Positions 37,201 to 48,330 of a DNA stretch of 64,000 nt are shown piece after piece. Each line of letters begins with the position of its first letter. Position 1 is the first letter of the stretch. The stretch covers positions 5,293,001 to 5,357,000 of the forward strand of contig NC_088188.1 in the NCBI RefSeq assembly GCF_028769735.1. Reading direction: 5' to 3'. A program made the translations under genes and the position numbers. Under the pieces are notes generated by a model, which saw nothing but the letters and a program-made list of their open reading frames with translations, made no database searches and had not been told where the DNA came from. This DNA comes from Zonotrichia leucophrys gambelii. Lineage: Eukaryota; Chordata; Aves; Passeriformes; Passerellidae.

Positions 37201-40200
37201 GCAGACAAGGCTAGGAAAAGAAGAAAGTACAGGCCCCTGGGCTCTGTGTCCCTGGATGGGGACCCTGTGCCCAGCAGGTCCCCAAAGGCCACGCAGACCT
37301 GTACTCGCGGTGGCCGCTGTCCTCACGGTAGCACTCGGCCGAGCAGTCACACTGCAGCAGGCAGCCCTCTCCATAGGCAGGGTACTCCACCTCGTACTCC
37401 TCCCCGTCTGCCCCGTGGTGGTTCTCTATCACTCTGCCAAAGGAGGAAGAGCAGGATTAATTTGGGGGTCCCCATTCCCTGTTTCCCACCAGAGCAGCTG
37501 GAGCAGCCCCAATACAGCTACAGGGGTTGGGGGACATTGCCTCTGCCACAGCATCCCCCAGGGAACCTTGATCATGTCCCTTGATGTCCACACAGAGCAA
37601 AGCCCCAGGGTGGAGATCTGCTCAGGGTATTCCTGTGGCTCCAATTCCTGTAGAGATCCTCACCAGGCTGGCACAGGGACACTGTGACACTCAGGCCACC
37701 ATCTCCCCACAGGGCCCAGGCTCACCCTTGTTTGAGCCCCTTTTGGCCTGGCTCAAGTGCTGGGGCTGAGCAGGACCTGGCTCAGCCCAAGTGGGTTGCA
37801 GGGCTGGATAAGGGTGAGAGGAGCTGGCAGAAGACCAGCTCTGGAAATTTAGGTGGGAACTGCCCAGGGTGATCTGGGCTTTGAGGCCAGCACCCCACAG
37901 TGCCACCAGCTCAGCCCTGGAGCTTCAGGCAGGTAATGGCCAATGTCCCTCCTAGGAGCAGGTGAAGAAGGGGTGGGGGGACATCATGCCTAGAGCCATC
38001 AGGGTCTCTCTCTCTCTCCCCTGAGTGACTTCATCAGCATTAATTTTTCCCACTGCCATGGAAACCGGCATGAGGTTGCCATTGACTACCAGGGCTGTGG
38101 GCAGGGCTTGGTAGAGGCCTGGCAGCTGGACTAGGACAGTCTCAGGAGTCCCTTCCCAACCTCTTCCTGATGCCCCCACCTCCCTGGGCTGGCTCTGCCA
38201 TCAGCCCCAGGAGCAAAACCCACAGGGAGCCTCTCATTTGCTCTTGGGGGATGTAGGACATCTCACCCATGGAGGGACAAGGACATCCAGGTGCACTGGA
38301 AGGAAACTTAAGAGATGTGGACAGGCATGGAGAGTGTCCAGCACTACACCAGCCCAGGTGTTTGCTTCCCAAGGGAGATTTGCCCTCAGAAACCTGATGG
38401 AGGCTCCTCTACCCCCACCAGCCTGGAGATGAGCAGTGAGGGATGCTGGTGGAGAAGTGCAGCCCCACAGCATCAGTCCCTTGGCAGCCTGGCCATTGCC
38501 TGAGAAAAGGGAAGCTCCCAGTCCCAGACTGCAGATCTGACAGTGGCACGTGTTGGCATCCCTGGCCACAGGCAGGCCATGGGCTGTTTAACCTAATTAG
38601 AGATGCCTTGGACCGAAACCACGCACGAGGCACCCTCCCCTGACCATGGATGATCGCTCAAGCAGGACTCGGGCTCCCTTCTGTGCCACCACCATGGCTG
38701 GCTGGGTCCTCTCCACATGACTCCTGCTTTGGCCATGTCCCAAAGGTAGAATCAGCCTTTCAACCACCCACCCAACCGTGGGAAGGGGGAGAAAAGAGGC
38801 AAAGAGAGAAGGGAGCGGGGTTAATTCTCTGTGTGTGTCTCTGCTCTGTGAGCAGGCAGTGCTCCCTGCCAGAGCCTGCTGCCAGCATCTCACCCATTAG
38901 CTGTGCTCAGCAGCTCAAGACCAGCCTTGTGCTGTTCCAATTATCCCTCCCTGCCCAGCACACACTTGCCTTTGTCTGCAATCCCACCAGCCTGTCCATC
39001 AAACCCTTCTCCTTGGGGACCGGGCTGTACCGAGCTGTGCACACAGAGACAAGAGCTGGGAGAGCACAAAGAGCAAAGCCAGGGACTCAGGTGGTCACAG
39101 CTCTGCTCGATGCCTCACTTTTCCCTGGGGAGTTATGCAGATGATGCTGAGCCCTTGCATTGGCTCTGAAACAGGACCAGCTGGTTCAGGCTTGCAGTCC
39201 CAGCAGCCAAGGACCGTGCGGTAAAAGCCCAGAGCAGAGCTGGAGCAGGACCAGCCCACGAGATGTTCTGCTGAGCACTCTCCCAGCCACCACAAGGGCT
39301 GAGGTTCTTTATTTAAAGCTTATTTAACTCCCTTGTCCAGCCTCTTCATGCAGCAGAGACCTTTGGCACTCAGGATATCCTCCAGCAGCTCAGATCCCTG
39401 CTGCTTGAGGAGCCACCTCCTTTGGACCCAGCCTCCTCAAGCGCCTCTGGCTTTGCTCTCCTCCGAGCAATCCTTTGCTGTGAGACTGCTCCTTCCAGCT
39501 CAGCACTATTATTTATAGCCCTGGGGCTAATCTTTAATGATTACCCTTCGTTTTGCAAAACCAAGCCTGTAAAGGTGACAGCCAGGGCTGCCTGAGTAAC
39601 TTTCAGGCACCTTTGGCTTCCCCATGTGCTCATTACAGTGCTGGCCCTAACGAGCTTGCCAGGAAGATGCCCTGGAGATGACTCCTGCCCCCACCAGCAA
39701 AGGCCACTTGTTAACACCTCAGGCATGATGCTCAGTGACCTGGGCAGGTTGGTTTCCCCCATGCCTTGTTTTTTCCTGCTTGGAGGAGGAGCATCCTGAA
39801 TGTTCACGCTGTCCCAAGCCCATGAGCACCATGCAGGCAGGGCACAGCCATGTCCCTGTGTCCCACCCTGCCTGGCGTGCCAGCAGAGTGGTGTGAGGGA
39901 GGCTCTCCCTGCTGCCATGGCTTCCCTGCCTCCCCCTCGCCCTGATTTCCTGACCCTAATGAAGCATTAATATTCAGTGAACCTGAAGCATCTATTCCTG
40001 TCCCAAGTGACCTGGTTTCCAGGCTGATGGATGGTGCACGCCAGGCCAGCCATGCTGCCTGGGCCATTGAGCATTGCACTGATAAATCATCATCAAGCTG
40101 GGGTGGACCCTGGTGAGGCAGGGAGCAGTCCAGTGCAGGGCAGGAGCAGCAACTGGCATGTCCCCAGCAGGACCTGGGCTGCTTTGGACACCAAACTGAG

Positions 40201-43200
40201 CCCAAAGTCCTCTTCCAGGGCAGATGCAGCCCCCCAGGACCAGGCACTGTGAGGAGTGATTAGAAGCAGAGGAACAGTACAGGATTTCCTTGGAGGAGCT
40301 TCTTCCATGGGGTCCCTGCCCCTGGCTGGTGGAGTGATCCAAGCATTGAGACCTTCTGCACTTGGGTTTCATCCTCTGGGATTGGAGCATTGCAGTGCTG
40401 GCCTCTGTACAGCACCCAGAGGTCTCCAAATGACAGTGCAGGATAACCTTTAACCTCTCCAGAGGTAGGACACTGCCTTAGAGAGGCAAATCCTGCCTCC
40501 AACTGACTGAACAGCCAACCAACCAACCAATCATGAAATCAACCAACAAACCATCAAATCAACCATCAAACCATCAAATCAACAAATCAACCACCAGACA
40601 TCAAGTCACCAAATCAACCAATCAACCAACCATCAAATCAAGCAAGCATTGACTCAAAGCCAACACCCATCCATCCATCCATCCATCCATCCATCCATCC
40701 ATCCATCCCTCCATCCCTCCATCCCTCCATCACTTTATACCCTCTCCATGTCCCTCCATCCATCCAGATATACCCTCATCCACCCACCCACCCATTGATG
40801 CTCAGAGGCAATCAGGGACGTGTCTCTCTGGGATGAGACACACAGATGGACCAACTGGAAGCTGCCTGACTTACATTTGGCGCCCGTGCTGGTCCTCCCT
40901 GGTGAGCACTCCCTCCTTCTCCATCAGCATTTGCCGAAAGGTCCCCACTTTCTGCCGGATCTCCTCTTCAGAGTACCTGGATGGGCAAAGATGTGGTCAG
41001 AGCTGCTGTGGCTGGAACATGGGCTCCCCATGGACCTGCTGAGGAACTCTACACATTTGGAAGTGACACATGGCCCAAGGGGACAATCAGAAGGGGAGGT
41101 GGCATGGTGATAGTCATCAGGAGGACCTCTGCTTGGTCCCCTACCACCGCTATGTCCTCCTCTCTCTTGCCTGCTCCTCCCAGCAGTGCTTGGCAGAAGG
41201 GACACCAAAAAAGAAAAGGATGACTAGGAAGTTGCCATTTCCCATGACAGACCCAGGATTTGGGGCAAGTGCCCACCAAACCCTCTCGGCAGTGCCACCA
41301 CTGCAGCCAGTGATTCTGGGGCTCTCTCCCACCATCTCTGTCCCCTCATGAGCTCCCCCTGCACATCCCCTGGTGCTCTGTGCCCTGAAAGCTGTGCCAG
41401 CTCTGCGCTGCCGCTGCGCTGACTCAGGCGCCGCAGGGTTATTAACGAGAGACACTAATCACTGTGTCCTGGCATCTGAGAACAGCCACTGCAAACACGG
41501 CACTCCTGCCGTCCCTGAGGTGTCCCTGCGAAGGGACAGGTGACAGCCCTGGCCAGGTGGTCCTGTGCCACATCCCATGGCTGCACAAGGGCAGCTGAGC
41601 ACCCTCCTCAACTGAAAACATCCCAACAGAGGGATGGAGTGGAGAGACCCACGATGTTTTGGCATCATCCCAGGGGAGAGGGACCTCATGTCACCACCAC
41701 ACTGCCACCCTGGGAGGGAAGAGCTCAGGCTCTGTGTGTGTCCCTATCCTCAGCCACAGACTCTAGAGGGGCTGCTCATGGCCCACCCTTTCCATCACAC
41801 CCCATCAGCATCACTGCCACCAGCCCAGAAAGCTGGATGCCAGAGCCAGGCCTCGCCCTGCAGTCCCCAAGGCTGGCACTTCACAGCCCATGCTGGGGAC
41901 AGTGATGCCTCTTGCAGTGCTCCGGGTGCCCTGGGTGAAGAAGGGCACGTGGCACCACCCACCCCTCCTGCAGTGTCCATGAAGGGGAACAGCAAGGAGA
42001 GGGGAATTAATATTAACGAACTCATTTGCACTGAAAGGTTCTCATTAACTCCCCAGCCACACTCCACACAGAAGGAAGGGTCATAACAGGGTATGGTGGC
42101 AGCCTGGCTGCTTCCCCTCACCTTGCACCTGGGCATGGGGAGCCCCAAAACCAGGGCAGCACCCCCAAATGCTGCTCTGCTCCATTCCCTCGATGGCCGT
42201 GCACCCAGCTGGGCAGAGTGGCCATCCCAGGAGGACAGAGCTGACAGCCCCGGCCATCCCATGGACACCAGCCAGCCCACAGCAGCAGGAAGATGTCTGC
42301 CCGAGATCAGCTTTTGCTGCAGCATATTAAGAACAGGGCCGGTGCTCTTGGAGAGGGGACATGAGGCCAAACAGGAGGTGGCAGATGGGCCACTGCGGCT
42401 GGGCCATTAGCAAATCTGTGGGGGGAGGCCAAGGGGAGGAACTCCCCAGCACCTCCAGGGATGGAGGCAGGAGCAGCACCAGCCCTTTCCCTCCTGCATT
42501 CCCCTGGTGCTGCTTATAACCCTGTAGAAGGGGGTTGGTTTAGCATTTAGCATATAGAATGGATTTGGGAAAGAAAGAAAATGTGCTGACGCTTCTTTTC
42601 TGGACAAGGAATCCAGCCTGCAGGCAGGGAATAACAGTGCAGGCAGCCTGGAGCGAGCTACAGCACAGGCAGGAGGAGCCATCCTCCTTTAAGGAAACAA
42701 GGGAGTGCTTAAATCCCTGCAGAATCCCCTCTGCTGACACTCACATCCATCCTGGAGCTCTGCCCTCATCAACAACTCCCCCAAGGCCATGGCCAGGAGG
42801 CTGCCCCTGGTGCAGGCAGAAACCTCAGGGGTGCAAATCCCTTCTCATGGAACCCCCCTGGAAAGCCCCTGTGTGCAGGGGAAGAGCAGGCAGAGGATTA
42901 AGCAGGTTGACCAAGATTATTACTGTAATTATATTATCATTTCAGCGTATCGCCATCATCAGTGTTATTAATAGCCTTAATAACAGCAAAGCAATTACAG
43001 CAATAACAACAATCCTGCTTGCAGTGTTGCTATTACCCATTGCAGTAATGCTACTACTAGTAGTAAGATCCCTACTAGGGCTCAGGAACCCGACAGGAGG
43101 CTCAGGGCTCCCCAAAGCGCCAGGTCAGCCTTATTTATTTCCATAATGACAAATTAGGCACAATCATTATTCCAGTCAGTGTGAGACAATTTAATTCTAG

Positions 43201-44321
43201 GTCACGCTTGCACTCTTAATGAAAGCCTTGGCGAAGCCTTCCCTCAATCCATTTTCCTTCTCCCCAGCTGATACCAGTCCCCACCTACCCAAGTGTGCCC
43301 AAGAATTTGCTCCATCCATCAGGTTTTAGAGAGCTGTCACAGCTATCAGGATGTTTGGCTGCTGCCAAAAACAGCACAGCCATGCCCAGCAGGGATGGGG
43401 GGCTCCTTTCTGGCCCCCCAATCCCTTCTGCCCACCCAGGATGTTCCTCAGCCCCTTGGTTTTTTCCTTATCCCTTTGTTTCCCAACAAGAATAAAGGCT
43501 GGGGAGCAGCTTGCAGTGGCCATGGCATTGGCAGGATGGGGGCAGAGGGTCCTGTCACCCCAAAACTGGGGAGGGGAAGAAAAACAGGGCAAACTGAAGC
43601 ACTAAACTGGCCTCTCCAGTGACTAAACCCCAGCTTTCCTCTGGGATCTCACATCCCAGGCATGTGGGGCACAGGATAGGTGGCACTGATGACTTGCACA
43701 CCCATGAGCAACTTCACTCCTCCTTCCTGTTTCAGCTTTCCCTGCAGGACAAGCTGGGAGCCCAAACTTCCAAGCAGGGCAAGTGGATGAACTCCTAGGA
43801 AATTCCCACCACAGACCAACCCACCAAAGCTGCTTGCTTCACCCAAAAATGGATTTACTTCCAAATGGTTCACCCAAAAATGGATGAACTCCTAAGCATT
43901 TCCCACCACAGACCAACCCACCAAAGTGGATGAACTCCTAGGCCTTTCCCACCACAGACCAACCCACCAAAGCTGCTTGCTTCACCCAAAAATGGATTTA
44001 CTTCCAAACACTTGCCACATGAATTTATTTTTTAAAGTGGGAGAACAAGGTGCAAACAGGTCAAAAGGATCCCATCCCCAGTATGCCCAGCACTCACCCC
44101 TGCTCCTCCATCATCTCCTGCAGCTCCATGCACTTCAGCTCCACGCGCCGCTTGCGCTCGTGGTCCAGGATTTCCCGGTGAGCCTTCTTCACCATGCTGG
44201 GCTCCACCAGCCTCACCTCCTCCTCGCCCTTGTGCCACGTTCCTGAGGCTCCGGGCTGGGGGAAGCCATTGGAGGCCTCCTGGGGCGAGGGCACGTCAGC
44301 CCCATTGTTGTAGAGAGCCAT
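25056..44321 (-). CDS. SRRM3: Serine/arginine repetitive matrix protein 3, full coding span
   Basis: Nuclear SR-related protein that, with SRRM4, promotes inclusion of neuronal and endocrine microexons. Fourteen coding exons, all GT-AG, join in one frame: 44321-44098, 40976-40875, 37433-37299, 37188-37108, 36723-36694, 36310-36242, 35950-35915, 35308-35258, 35158-35054, 34460-34289, 28850-28522, 27898-27671, 27419-27282, 25272-25056. The total is 1917 nt, 638 aa (human about 650). Domains: a cwf21-like helical region at about 45-100 ([40 protein letters not shown]); an acidic, Cys-containing segment at 109-153; a lysine/arginine and RS-rich middle; and the C-terminal eMIC region at about 545-610 ([20 protein letters not shown], then [18 protein letters not shown]). 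Eleven of the 13 internal junctions share phase 2. It sits upstream of HSPB1 and downstream of MDH2 on the same strand, as in mammals. Confidence 0.93.
25411..25443. repeat. (CCAT)n microsatellite
   Basis: About eight perfect CATC units inside the last SRRM3 intron, about 140 bp upstream of the final acceptor. Confidence 0.95.
26851..27133. repeat. Long (ATCC)n microsatellite with TCTGT/GTGT variants
   Basis: About 280 bp of CATC/ATCC units, interrupted in the first half by GTGT and CTGT variants and nearly pure from 26998 on. It lies in the intron between SRRM3 exons 13 and 14, ending about 150 bp beyond the exon 13 donor. The His-Pro-Ser-Ile open frames across it are repeat translations. 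Confidence 0.95.
27282..27419 (-). CDS. SRRM3: SRRM3 coding exon 13 (start of eMIC region, residues 521-567)
   Basis: Encodes [20 protein letters not shown], then [20 protein letters not shown] and PRRIT. Acceptor GGGCTGTAG, donor AG|GTGTGT. In SRRM3/4 this region is needed to activate microexon splicing. Alternative AGs 2 and 4 bases downstream would shift frame. Confidence 0.92.
27671..27898 (-). CDS. SRRM3: SRRM3 coding exon 12 (residues 445-521)
   Basis: Encodes [20 protein letters not shown], then [18 protein letters not shown] and the [14 protein letters not shown] run. Acceptor GCCCTCACAG, donor AG|GTCAGG. Confidence 0.93.
28522..28850 (-). CDS. SRRM3: SRRM3 coding exon 11 (residues 336-445)
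   Basis: Largest exon, 329 nt. It carries RS/SP repeats ([34 protein letters not shown]) and a Gly/Pro-rich end. Acceptor CCCTTGCCAG after a long CT tract, donor AA|GTAAGG. Confidence 0.9.
28851..34288 (-). other. SRRM3: SRRM3 intron 10/11 with UTR-like homopolymer-rich content
   Basis: A 5.4-kb intron unlike its GC-rich neighbours. It has many A, T and GA runs (28861-28925, 29316-29335, 29641-29700, 29841-29884, 31730-31860, 33164-33208), a (TTTG)n run at 32138-32160 and a GATGAAGAAG run at 30966-31002. CpG is kept in places. Several minus-strand AATAAA motifs are present (29855, 30789, 31421). See the alternative terminal exon candidate. Confidence 0.55.
29850..33112 (-). other. SRRM3: Candidate alternative SRRM3 terminal exon / 3'UTR
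   Basis: On the minus strand, a very long pyrimidine tract (33208-33114) ends in TTTTTCTTTAG at 33113. Exon 10 ends in phase 0, so splicing there would add Pro-Pro-Ile and a stop (CCT CCC ATT TGA). That would make a protein of about 338 aa without the eMIC region. The following kilobases look like 3'UTR and contain AATAAA motifs. No direct evidence of use. Confidence 0.3.
34289..34460 (-). CDS. SRRM3: SRRM3 coding exon 10 (residues 278-335)
   Basis: Encodes [36 protein letters not shown] and ends LPEPSD at donor GAT|GTACGT. Frame was chosen by phase continuity and SR composition; a second frame on this exon is also arginine/serine-rich. It is the only exon here that ends in phase 0. Confidence 0.85.
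35054..35158 (-). CDS. SRRM3: SRRM3 coding exon 9 (residues 243-278)
   Basis: Encodes [20 protein letters not shown] and on to [10 protein letters not shown]. Acceptor CCTCTCCGCAG, donor AG|GTAAGG. Confidence 0.93.
35258..35308 (-). CDS. SRRM3: SRRM3 coding exon 8 (residues 226-243)
   Basis: Encodes [16 protein letters not shown]. Acceptor CTTCCCGCAG, donor AG|GTGAGG. Confidence 0.93.
35915..35950 (-). CDS. SRRM3: SRRM3 coding exon 7, 36-nt microexon (residues 214-226)
   Basis: Encodes [11 protein letters not shown]. Acceptor ATCCCTTAG, donor AG|GTAAGA. Confidence 0.92.
36242..36310 (-). CDS. SRRM3: SRRM3 coding exon 6 (residues 191-214)
   Basis: Encodes [20 protein letters not shown] and continues RD. 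Acceptor CCCCTCTAG, donor AG|GTAGGA. Confidence 0.92.
36694..36723 (-). CDS. SRRM3: SRRM3 coding exon 5, a 30-nt microexon (residues 181-191)
   Basis: Encodes KKRKPGSER. Acceptor CCCATGGCAG, donor AG|GTGAGT. A 30-nt exon in a microexon regulator's own gene; skipping or inclusion keeps frame. Confidence 0.85.
37108..37188 (-). CDS. SRRM3: SRRM3 coding exon 4 (residues 154-181)
   Basis: Encodes [13 protein letters not shown] followed by seven lysines and SGHRRS, a basic nuclear-targeting stretch. Donor CG|GTGAGT. Confidence 0.93.
37299..37433 (-). CDS. SRRM3: SRRM3 coding exon 3 (residues 109-154)
   Basis: Encodes an acidic, tyrosine-rich segment with a Cys cluster ([15 protein letters not shown]) ending HREY. 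Acceptor TTTGGCAG, donor AG|GTCTGC, which is a weak donor. Confidence 0.88.
40508..40735. repeat. AAATCAACC-type array and (CATC)n microsatellite
   Basis: An irregular array of AACC, ATCAACC and AAATCAACCATC units (40508-40640) leads into a nearly perfect CATC run (40667-40710) and CATCCCTC variants. It lies in an SRRM3 intron, about 140 bp beyond the exon 2 donor. Confidence 0.9.
40875..40976 (-). CDS. SRRM3: SRRM3 coding exon 2 (residues 75-109)
   Basis: Encodes [20 protein letters not shown] and then [13 protein letters not shown], the second half of the cwf21-like region. Acceptor CCATCCAG, donor AT|GTAAGT. Confidence 0.95.
42895..43245. promoter_or_regulatory. AT-rich block with homeodomain-type motifs in SRRM3 intron
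   Basis: Within a GC-rich intron, about 350 bp turns AT-rich and dense in ATTA/TAAT cores and palindromic stretches (TAATTATATTATCATTT, TTATTAATAGCCTTAATAA, CAATTTAATTCTAGGTCA). This composition is typical of conserved developmental enhancers, but I cannot test conservation. Confidence 0.3.
43783..44020. repeat. 143-bp tandem duplication (about 1.7 copies)
   Basis: GTGGATGAACTCCTAGG starts at 43783 and again at 43926, each followed by the same 'accacagaccaacccaccaaag' and 'cacccaaaaatggatttacttccaaa' phrases; a partial third copy begins at 43881. It is immediately downstream of SRRM3 coding exon 1 in the intron. Confidence 0.85.
44098..44321 (-). CDS. SRRM3: SRRM3 coding exon 1 (residues 1-75)
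   Basis: ATG at 44321 ([20 protein letters not shown]). The acceptor CTCCCTGCCAG lies 7 bases upstream of the ATG, so the 5'UTR continues in an upstream exon. Ends EMMEEQ-G at donor GG|GTGAGT. Residues from about 45 begin the cwf21-like helix. Confidence 0.93.
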
Positions 44322-47300
44322 GATTGCCTGGCAGGGAGAGGAAGAGAAGGGTCAGTGCCTGCCCTGCTTCCCCGTGAGAGTGAGGGGACCCTGTGAGGAC
44401 CTGAGGGTAAAATCAGACTTGAAAGCAGGTTGATGGTGACAGTAACTAGGTGTCCCTCAAAAGCAAGGCTGGGGTGACTCATGTCACCATGACAAGGGCT
44501 GGCTCCTGGGAAAGAGAGGAGGATGCTCTGCTCCAGCCTTGTACTGGAAAAACCTGGCCAAGGGTGGGTCTGTGGGGCCCAAGACAGTAACAGAACATGG
44601 ACCCCATGAACCCCAGTGTGGGTTTGGAGCAGGGACAGGTATCCACCCTCACAGTCCTCCATGCCCCCTTGCATTTCCCAGCTGCACTGGCTGGTTTGGT
44701 TGCAGTGGTGGGACATCCTCATGTCTGGCTCAGGCAGCAAACACTTGCTGATGCTGCTGGGCCATGGCCTGGCACCATCTGGCATGGCCCAGTGTGGGCT
44801 CCAAGGAGAGATGAGGATCCCCACCAGCCTCTGCCCCTCTGCCTTCTCCCTGCTCCTTCACCTTCACGTGTCTCTGCCTCCTCTCTCCACCACGCAGCCA
44901 ATGTGTCCTCACTTGGCTCCAAAAATAACCCCTGGAAGAGGACAACTGTTCCCAAGCAGCCCTGCCATGCTGAGGCTCTGGCTGATGCTCCCTGAGCCTG
45001 AGGGAGGAGATGCTCCCAAATCTCCTGGATCAAGCAGACAGACACAGCCCTGTCTCAGCACCCTGGGGCCATCGGCGCATGGCTGAGCACCCATTCCTGG
45101 CTGTCCCTGTTTGCCTCCCCTGCCCAGCACTCCAGCCCTCTCCTGAGCATGGGATGCTCCCACTGGAGATCTGCTGCCTTAACCACCAGCTCCACCAGGC
45201 TGCAGAGGCACCACCCGCCCTTTACATGGGCTCTGCACAAAGACAAACGAGCAGGAGCAGAGGCAGAGCATCCTGCCTCACTCTTCATGCTGGATTTGGG
45301 CTTGGAGAAGCAGCTTTTGCCAGAAAAAGCACTTCTCTGAGGTGTTTCTATCCCAGGGATCCTGCTGGAGAAGCTTTTCCAAGGATGGGTGATGTCTGAA
45401 TGTCATGTCCTAAGCAGGAAGCAGCCAATGGAGGCTGGCACATGCTGTCCATGGATGGGGCAAACACTGGCCCAGGGAAGGAGGCATCCCTAATCCCAGC
45501 AGAAGCAGGAAGGACAGATGGATCGTGGACTGAACCACACTGTTTCAAGCCCAGGAAAAGTTTGCCATTCCCAGTGTGCCATTCCACCAGGATACCAGAG
45601 CTCAGAGCTCTCCATGGCCAGGCCAGCTGGGACAGAGCCAGGGTGGGAATGCAGTTCACCCATGAGAGGCTTTGATGAGGTTTCTTTGCTGTTTGAGAAG
45701 AGAAAATACCCTGGAGCCCTCCCTGGGGTGGTGGGGCCAGGAGGTGTCTCCCACCCCACAGCATCCCCCCAGGACATCCCTGACTCTCCTGCTGCCTCTG
45801 GCTGCCCCACACAGTCATTTATCTCCTGATGAGCCTGCCCAGGGAGGACAGCAGCTGAGTGCTTAATTACAAGGCTTTTTTTTCCTTTTTTTCCCCCTCA
45901 TTACTACCATGCAGAGAGGAGCCAGCAGCCTTTATTTCCACAGAGACACTGGTGCAGCAGGAGCCAGGCGGGGCTCTGCACTCCTGGATGCTCAATCCTG
46001 TGCCTGCAGCACCCACATTTCAAACCCCATGACACTCCCTGCCCACCCTGAACCCAGCCCTCTCCATATCCCAGGATGGCTCCAGGCTGGAGAACAGAGA
46101 TATGCTGCAGAAAAACCTGCCTTGGGGCTCCTCTCCCTCTTTTTCCCATCAGGACATGAAACCAAAAACCTGGAAGGAAGCTAGAGAAAGGGGGAAGCTC
46201 CCTGCTTAGAAATCTTTCCACACAGAGAGGCTCAGGGAAGGAGAGAGGAAAGGAGAGGATGATTCCTGCAGCAGCCTCTGCTTGCTTGTCCCCAGTGGGA
46301 ATTCATTTTATCCTGAGCCCAGCAGTGGATAAATTCATTGCTGAAAAACCTTGAGAGTGTGTGGGATAGGGAGCTGGGCAGGTAGATGGAGACAAACTGG
46401 CAGCTGGATGGGTACCTGTGAGAGAAGGCTGCATGGTAGGGGGAGGCATGCAGGAAATGCTCCCTGAAACGTTCCCATGAAAAGGAGGGAGCTGGAGAAA
46501 TCCCTTTGCACCAGGTGGAGCTGGACTGGGGGAGAACATGGTTCTGCATCCCAGTGTCCCCTCAGCCTGGAGCAATGTCCTCATGGGAGCTGCCACCAGC
46601 CCCCTGCCTCAGCCACGGCACGGGCAGGGAAACAAAGGAACGGGAAAAACCCACCCACAACCCTCCCCCAGCTCTCCAAAGGTGCCCCTGGGTGCCAAAC
46701 AGAGCCAGCCCTACCCTGCTGGTGACAATGGGGACAAGACATCAGACATCAAGTCCCCCAGCTGGGTCTGTGCCCTCCCTGCCCCACAAGGAGAGCCCTG
46801 CACTTACAAGGGACAGCTCAGGGACACAGAGTGGCTGCCACCACCACACAGGGACCACCTGGCTCTGCCAGCACCAAAATCAGCACCAAAGCCATCAGCA
46901 CAGCCCTGGCCAAGCAGCAGTGGTTTCCCACCAGGCTCGGAGCTACCCCGATAATAAAGATGATGGTTAAATATTTCATTATCTGCAGTAATTACCCACA
47001 AAACATCAATCACTGGCAGCCACTGCCTGCCTGCCTTGCCCAGAGGGAGAGGAGGGGTCCTGGGGTGAGCTCTGTGTCTCCACACACTCCCAAAGGCTGC
47101 AGGATGCAGCTGGGGACAATTGCTGGTATCCATTCCCCTCCCAAATTCCCTTACTGCCACCCAGGAGGGCCCAAACCCCCTTGCCCCAGGGGCTGGAGCT
47201 GCTGGGGAGACCCCTGAGCAAATCCCTCTCTTCCCATATTAACCAGGCATTCACCCACATATTTTGGGATCCTGATCTTCCTCCTATGGCCACCTTGGGC

Positions 47301-47979
47301 CTTGGGGAGGTCAATCCAGCTTTGCAGGTCGCAGGTGCTTTCTAGTACCTGGATTAGAGCTTTTGGAAGTGCTCAGAGATGCCCTATCCTCCATCCTCAT
47401 CCTTCATCTCTATCTTCAATCTCATCCCCAAATTCCATCTCATCCCCCATCCTCCTCCTCATTCCCTTCTTCATCATCCTCCCCATCCACCATCCTCATC
47501 CCCATTGTCCATATCCATCCCTATTCACCATTCTCCTCCTCATCCCCATATTCCATCTTCATTCCTCTTTTCCATTCTCCTCCTCCTCACCCTCCATCAC
47601 CATTCACCACCCTCCACCCCACGCCCTGGTCTCTCCCTCCTTCCCCAGCCATGCTGAATCACACCCAGGGCGTGGAGGACCTGGACATCCACAATACCAG
47701 CTCAGAGACTGCCAGGACAGACAGAAGGACAGACACACTGCACACAGCCAGAACAGGGGGTGCAAGGCCCAGCCTCACAATCCTGCCAGGGTTTGGGGCT
47801 GCTGGTTTCCAGCCAAGCTCTGAATGGAGCTCACTCCCTGTGGGCTGGGGTGGCCCAAGGATGTCCCCATGTCCCAGCTGGGCTTTGTCCAGCTCACAGG
47901 TCCAGAACTCCAGCCCGAAAATAAAGAAGCAAAATGATGGGGGAAAGAGCATTATTTCACCAAACTGCTTTGGCGCTTC

Positions 47980-48330
47980 CCAGCCGGCTGTGCTGAGGTC
48001 TCCCCCCTCGGGTCCCGCTGAGCCCCGGGCGCTGAGCAGCAGCCGCAGGGCCCTGCCACAGCCGTACTGCGGCTGGAGCCGCTTCCCGGGGGGAGCGGGG
48101 ACGGCAGCGCGGAGCCGCCGGTGCCTGGATACTCTCCCGGGTGCCGGGATGCTCTCCCGGCGTCCCTCCCTCGCTAGGGAAGGGCGGCAGCGGTCCCCGG
48201 GAGTGCTGCCCCCTCCCCTGCCGTGCCTCGGTGCTAATTAAAGCCGCCTCCGGCCGGCGCTCCATTAATTCTCACCACATCCAGCTGCACCAGCCGGGGC
48301 GGCCGTGAGCGAGCACCCGGGATGCGGGCA
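47980..48330. promoter_or_regulatory. Internal CpG island in SRRM3 intron 1
   Basis: Dense CpG (for example CGGCAGCGCGGAGCCGCCGG) over about 350 bp, ending in an AT-rich GCTAATTAAAGCC stretch. Could be an alternative SRRM3 promoter. No clear exon on either strand. Confidence 0.3.

Noticed and set aside
36227..37687. 486-aa plus-strand frame
   Set aside because: It lies antisense to several well-supported SRRM3 exons and introns and has no recognisable domain; low stop density in GC-rich DNA explains it.
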